In this document: piece by piece, positions 60,723 to 64,000 of the stretch | Numbering within the stretch: the stretch's first letter is position 1 | How the letters are laid out: each line of letters begins with the position of its first letter | Source: Pseudomonas sichuanensis | Lineage (GTDB): Bacteria > Pseudomonadota > Gammaproteobacteria > Pseudomonadales > Pseudomonadaceae | Length of the DNA: 64,000 nucleotides | Direction: 5' to 3' | Assembly (NCBI RefSeq): GCF_003231305.1 | Contig: NZ_QKVM01000023.1 | Coordinates: forward strand, 1-64,000 | The notes under the pieces: generated by a model | What the model saw: only the letters and a program-made list of their open reading frames with translations | Told to the model about the DNA's origin: nothing | Databases searched by the model: none | Translations under genes and position numbers: made by a program

Positions 60723-60944
60723 GGGCAATCCTGTTCTCGTGGGGGCTAGGCCCTATGGGGTGTTCTGCCTGGCGCGACGGGCATCGGAGGGATGCGATCG
60801 CGTCCGGTCCAGCTGGGCGTTTACTGTGCATCCTGGCGGTGGCGGGTGGGCACTGTGTGTGCTGCGCCGCTGCTCGAGATGCCTGCAGTGAGGCCGAGCG
60901 TCCGGGCGTGAGCCGGGCGGGAAGGCCCGAGTATAACAGAGCAA

Positions 60945-61745
60945 TCAGCGCGTGCTGCGTTCCTGCTGCTCAACGGCGAAAGGAATAGTGTCTTCGCCGA
61001 TATAGCGCGCATTGATGGCGGCGTAACCGGGCTCCAGCTTGAAGCGTCGCAGCTCATCGGAGAACGCCTGGGCCAGTTGCTCGCGGCCCGGCTTGCGGGC
61101 CAGGCCCAGGTATTGGGTCTGGCGGGCGATCACCAGAGGCAGCGCTTCGACCTGCTGGGCAAGCCCGAGCCTGCGGCTCAGGTAGCGCCCGACCTTGCGG
61201 TCAGTGATCAGCAGGTCGATGCGCCCCAGCGCCAGCTTGCCGAAGTTGGCTTCGTGACTGGGCGCCGATTCGCGGCGAAACAGCGTGGATTCGTTGAAGG
61301 CATCGCCGTAGGCGTACCCCGGTGAGGTGCCCACGGTCAGGCCGGCGAGGTCTTCGAGTGCCTGCACGGCATGGCGGCGGGTACGGGCCTGGTACAGGAC
61401 GAACTCGACGTCGGACATCGGCTCGTCCGGGTAGACCATGTAGGCCTCGCGCGAGTCGACACGGAAGATGTCCATCACACCGTCGGCCAAGCCCTGCTGG
61501 ATCATCGCCAGGCAGCGCTTCCAGGGCATGAACTCCCATTGCACATCGACCCCGAGGCGCTTGAACACTTCGTTGGTAACCTCGTAGTCGATGCCCTTGG
61601 GCTGGCCGTTCTCCTGATAGAGGTAGGGCGCCCAGTCGTCGCTGACGATGCGCAGGCGTTCGCTGTGCGCCAGTGGGCTCAGGCAGGCAAGCAGCAACAG
61701 GCTTAAGGGGCGTAACAGGCTGAGCAGGGCGCGGGGCAGGGTCAA
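60945..61745 (-). CDS. Periplasmic solute-binding protein (family 3-like), lone
   Basis: 266-residue exported protein with a Sec signal (RALLSLLRPLSLLLLACLSPLAHS, first 28 residues, shown as RALLSLLRPLSL). The mature part begins ERLRIVSDDWAPYLYQENGQ and has the SBP_bac_3 pattern (GIDYEVTNEVFKRLGV, MPWKRCLAMIQQG). No permease or ATPase is adjacent, so it may serve a distant transporter or a sensory role. The start is TTG 61745 with no clear ribosome-binding site; no better codon lies before the signal peptide. Confidence 0.8.
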   Translation of the reverse strand: MTLPRALLSLLRPLSLLLLACLSPLAHSERLRIVSDDWAPYLYQENGQPKGIDYEVTNEVFKRLGVDVQWEFMPWKRCLAMIQQGLADGVMDIFRVDSREAYMVYPDEPMSDVEFVLYQARTRRHAVQALEDLAGLTVGTSPGYAYGDAFNESTLFRRESAPSHEANFGKLALGRIDLLITDRKVGRYLSRRLGLAQQVEALPLVIARQTQYLGLARKPGREQLAQAFSDELRRFKLEPGYAAINARYIGEDTIPFAVEQQERSTR

Positions 61746-61782
61746 GGCTGGCGAGTCCGCGATGGCGTGCCCGGCATGCCGA

Positions 61783-62868
61783 TCAGCCTTGGTGCTGATT
61801 CAGCAGGTGGGACTCGACTTCGCCGCGGCGGCTGCCCAGTGACAGGCGCAGGCCTGGATGGCGCAGGCAGCGTCGCAGTTGCTCCGGGTTTGGCCGGCCA
61901 TGACGCTGGCTGAGGTTCTCCAGGGCCTTGTCCCACCAGGCCGAGGCGCAGGCGCGGTCGAATTCGTTGGCATATGGGTAGCAGCCGTACAGCAGTTCGC
62001 GGGCGAACTGCCGATGCTGGTCGGGGAGCATGTAGGTCAATGCCTTGTAGCTCAAGCGGTGCAGGGTGGGTGGCCGTGGCAGTTGGTCGTTGACCAGTGG
62101 CACATCGGCCAGCGCCGCCTCGCTCAGCATGGCTTCGCCGTGCTTGCGCAGCCAGGCCTGGATCTTGGCGCGGAACTGGGCCTTGCGGCTCCAGTAGTGG
62201 TGGATGACGTCGGTGCACGCGCTGACCTTGAGTGTGCGATAGGCCGCCACCGCCAGGCAGAATTCCTCGAGCGTGTAGGCTTTCGGAGCGAGCGGGTGGA
62301 ACTCGTCCATCAGGGCGATGGACTGGTCGAGCAGCGCCGCGTCGCTGGCGTTCAGGCCGATCACGCCGGAGTTGAGCAGCGGCATCTGCTCATCGGCCAG
62401 GCCGCGCTCCTCGAGGAGGCCCGCCAGAACCTGGTGCAGTACGCAGTGCGGGTTGTCGCCAAAACGCCCGCCGATGGCGTTGCACAGCAGTGTGCCGGGC
62501 ACGACGCGGCGGAACAGCTGCATGGGCGAGGCGCGGAAGAAGGTATCGGTGTCGATGAGCACCGCCAGCGGGTGCTGTTCGAGGATCTGGCGGATCAGCA
62601 CGTGCTTGCTGCGAAAGTGATAGCCGTGGGGCTGGTTCCAGACCTTGCGGGTGGCTTCGTCCAGCAGGTGGGCGGTTACCGGCAGTTGGCGATAGGGCTC
62701 GAGGTTGTCGGTGTAGACCTGGATGTCGATGGCTTCGCCAGGCGTGCTGCGCAGGTGCGCGAGGGCGCTGACGATGCTGAAACAGGCTTCCTGGTGATAG
62801 GTGGCCGGGCCGAATGCCAGGTAGACAAGCTGAGGATTGGCGGAGACTGGGTGCTGCATACGGGCCAT
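61783..62868 (-). CDS. Uncharacterised protein, glycosyltransferase GT-A-like with DxD motif
   Basis: 361-residue cytoplasmic protein that I cannot assign to a named family. LAVLIDTDTFF near residue 105 resembles the DxD metal/nucleotide-sugar site of GT-A enzymes, preceded by a Rossmann-like first half (LVYLAFGPATYHQEA; IQVYTDN) and followed by MPLLNSGVIGLNASD, typical of GT8-like transferases. The C-terminal third is basic (Arg/His-rich). ATG 62868 with TAGG 3-4 nt upstream is taken; ATG 62859 is also possible. It lies between metF's terminator and the binding-protein gene; the substrate is unknown. Confidence 0.65.
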   Translation of the reverse strand: MARMQHPVSANPQLVYLAFGPATYHQEACFSIVSALAHLRSTPGEAIDIQVYTDNLEPYRQLPVTAHLLDEATRKVWNQPHGYHFRSKHVLIRQILEQHPLAVLIDTDTFFRASPMQLFRRVVPGTLLCNAIGGRFGDNPHCVLHQVLAGLLEERGLADEQMPLLNSGVIGLNASDAALLDQSIALMDEFHPLAPKAYTLEEFCLAVAAYRTLKVSACTDVIHHYWSRKAQFRAKIQAWLRKHGEAMLSEAALADVPLVNDQLPRPPTLHRLSYKALTYMLPDQHRQFARELLYGCYPYANEFDRACASAWWDKALENLSQRHGRPNPEQLRRCLRHPGLRLSLGSRRGEVESHLLNQHQG

Positions 62869-62888
62869 TAACCTATCGCGAGGCAAAA

Positions 62889-62926
62889 ATGAAGAAGGCT
62901 TTAGCCTAAGCCAAAGCCTTCTTCAT
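62889..62926 (-). terminator. Intrinsic terminator after metF
   Basis: On the coding strand ATGAAGAAGGCTTT, 10-nt loop, AAAGCCTTCTTCAT then TTTTT: 14-bp perfect stem with U-run, 12 bp after the metF stop. Confidence 0.93.
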
Positions 62927-62937
62927 GGCGACGATTT

Positions 62938-63783
62938 TCAGCGCGGCAGTTTCAGGTTGTTCCAGATCGCCAGGCTCGGCTCGGCCTGGTTCAGGGTGTA
63001 GAAGTGCAGGCCCGGTGCGCCGCCTTGCAGCAGTTGCTCGCACATGCGGGTGATCACTTCTTCACCGAAGGCCTGGATGCTGGCGGTGTCGTCGGCATAG
63101 GCTTCCAGCTGCTTGCGGATCCAGCGCGGGATCTCGGCGCCGCAGGCGTCGGAGAAGCGCGCCAGCTTGCTGTAGTTGGTGATCGGCATGATGCCGGGTA
63201 CCACCGGGATGTCCACGCCCAGCTTCTGTGCGCGCTCGACAAAGTAGAAGTAGCTGTCGGCGTTGAAGAAGTACTGGGTGATGGCGCTGTCGGCACCGGC
63301 CTTGACCTTGTGCACGAAGTTGGCCAGATCGCTCTCGAAATTGCGTGCCTGTGGGTGCATCTCCGGGTACGCGGCCACTTCCAGGTGGAAATGATCGCCG
63401 GTTTCCTGGCGGATGAACTCGACCAGGTCGCTGGCGTAACGCAGCTCGCCGCTGGCCATGCCCATGCCCGAAGGCAAGTCGCCACGCAGGGCAACGATGC
63501 GCTTGATGCCTGCGGCCTGGTATTCGGCCAGCAGCGAACGTAGGTCGTCCTTGCTGTCACCCACGCAGGACAGGTGCGGGGCGGCGGGCACCTTCACTTC
63601 GTTCTCCAGCTGCAGCACGGTGTTGAGCGTGCGGTCGCGGGTGGAACCACCGGCACCGTAGGTGCAGGAGAAGAAGTCCGGGTTGTAGCTGGCCAGCTGG
63701 CGGGCGACGCCCATCAGCTTTTCGTGGCCGGCGTCGGTCTTGGTGGGGAAGAATTCGAAGCTGTAGCGGCGTTCTTGTGACAT
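62938..63783 (-). CDS. metF: 5,10-methylenetetrahydrofolate reductase
   Basis: FAD-dependent reductase that makes 5-methyl-THF for methionine synthesis. 281 residues. N-terminal SFEFFPTKTDAGHEKL with the catalytic Glu, SCTYGAGGSTRDRT, ALRGDLPSG and QYFFNADSYFYFVE are family motifs. ATG 63783 follows AAGGA and gives MSQERRYSFEFFP. It lies 140 bp downstream of ahcY; in pseudomonads ahcY-metF is often co-transcribed under an SAH riboswitch located upstream of ahcY, outside this window. Confidence 0.96.
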   Translation of the reverse strand: MSQERRYSFEFFPTKTDAGHEKLMGVARQLASYNPDFFSCTYGAGGSTRDRTLNTVLQLENEVKVPAAPHLSCVGDSKDDLRSLLAEYQAAGIKRIVALRGDLPSGMGMASGELRYASDLVEFIRQETGDHFHLEVAAYPEMHPQARNFESDLANFVHKVKAGADSAITQYFFNADSYFYFVERAQKLGVDIPVVPGIMPITNYSKLARFSDACGAEIPRWIRKQLEAYADDTASIQAFGEEVITRMCEQLLQGGAPGLHFYTLNQAEPSLAIWNNLKLPR

Positions 63784-63923
63784 CACTCGTTCCTTCGGCA
63801 GTGGGCCATCGGCTGCTGCCTGCAAATAAAAGCCAGGGCGGTGGGGGCCGGCCTGGCTCGGACATCGGTTCGAAACGTTGCCTGCCGGCATCGGGCGTGT
63901 GCCTGATGCCGGCAGCCAGCCGC

Positions 63924-64000
63924 TTAGTAGCGGTAGGCGTGCGGCTTGAACGGGCCTTCGACGGTCACACCGATGTAGTCGGCTTGCTGCTTGGTCAGTT
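63924..64000 (-). CDS. ahcY: Adenosylhomocysteinase, C-terminal end only
   Basis: The last 25 codons are visible and read ...LTKQQADYIGVTVEGPFK followed by PHAYRY and a TAA stop at 63924-63926. This is the conserved C-terminus of S-adenosylhomocysteine hydrolase, which cleaves SAH to adenosine and homocysteine. The rest lies to the right of the window. It is upstream of metF on the same strand. Confidence 0.93.
   Translation of the reverse strand, partial: LTKQQADYIGVTVEGPFKPHAYRY

Overview
The window is chromosomal DNA of a Pseudomonas species of the P. putida group. The evidence is the high GC content with strong GC3 bias, P. putida-type protein sequences (urocanase, HutH, PhaC1/C2/Z), and a gene order (hut - pip/dtd - opgGH - amino acid ABC transporter - two chemoreceptors - rsmE-like/tatCBA - hisEI - ubiBJE - phaIF/DC2ZC1 - hslUV - pyrC'/B/R - ruvX/yqgE - tonB-like - gshB - pilGHIJ/chpAC - bioA - metF/ahcY) that, from memory, matches P. 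putida KT2440. It looks like ordinary core genome. I see no prophage, transposase, CRISPR array, rRNA or tRNA gene.

Layout. 1-7042 (+): histidine utilisation genes hutU, hutH, a histidine-type permease, hutI and hutG, headed by a HutC-like operator and carrying several A-rich Crc/Hfq-type motifs. 7043-7551: a 350-bp compound inverted repeat with no gene. 7552-8957 (+): pip and dtd. 9221-13505 (+): opgG and opgH for osmoregulated periplasmic glucans. 13739-16454 (+): an amino acid ABC importer. 16576-20613 (-): two chemoreceptors. 20713-26846 (-): an RsmE-like methyltransferase, tatCBA, hisE/hisI and ubiB/ubiJ/ubiE. 26972-33796: the medium-chain polyhydroxyalkanoate (PHA) locus, with a small PHA-associated protein and phaI/phaF on + facing phaC1-phaZ-phaC2-phaD on -. 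34133-36592 (-): a DUF971 protein and hslVU behind a sigma-32-like promoter. 36772-42766 (-): pyrC', pyrB, pyrR, ruvX, yqgE, a TonB-like gene and gshB. 42950-52150 (+): the Pil/Chp chemosensory cluster. 52279-58681: a PAQR membrane protein, canonical rsmE, bioA, and an exported flavin oxidase followed by cytochrome b561 and yceI. 58809-64000 (-): an RhlE-type helicase, a lone periplasmic binding protein, a GT-A-like unknown, metF and the 3' end of ahcY.

Working together: the hut genes convert histidine to glutamate via urocanate, imidazolonepropionate and formylglutamate. The pha genes make (PhaC1/C2), degrade (PhaZ), regulate (PhaD) and coat or segregate (PhaF/PhaI) PHA granules. The Chp cluster is the two-regulator chemosensory system of type IV pili. 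AhcY and MetF belong to the methyl cycle.

The most distinctive non-coding feature is a dense family of paired REP elements (16 loci in 64 kb). They share a GCTCCCAC edge but have at least five palindrome cores, and many lie a few bases after a stop codon. The least explained coding features are the exported oxidase with two FFSxLFG motifs and a hexanucleotide-encoded Ala-Pro tail beside cytochrome b561 and YceI, a second divergent RsmE-family enzyme in the tat operon, a ChpA with a degenerate Hpt site in a cluster lacking methylation enzymes, and an orphan DxD glycosyltransferase-like gene. None of these is proven to be a new system.
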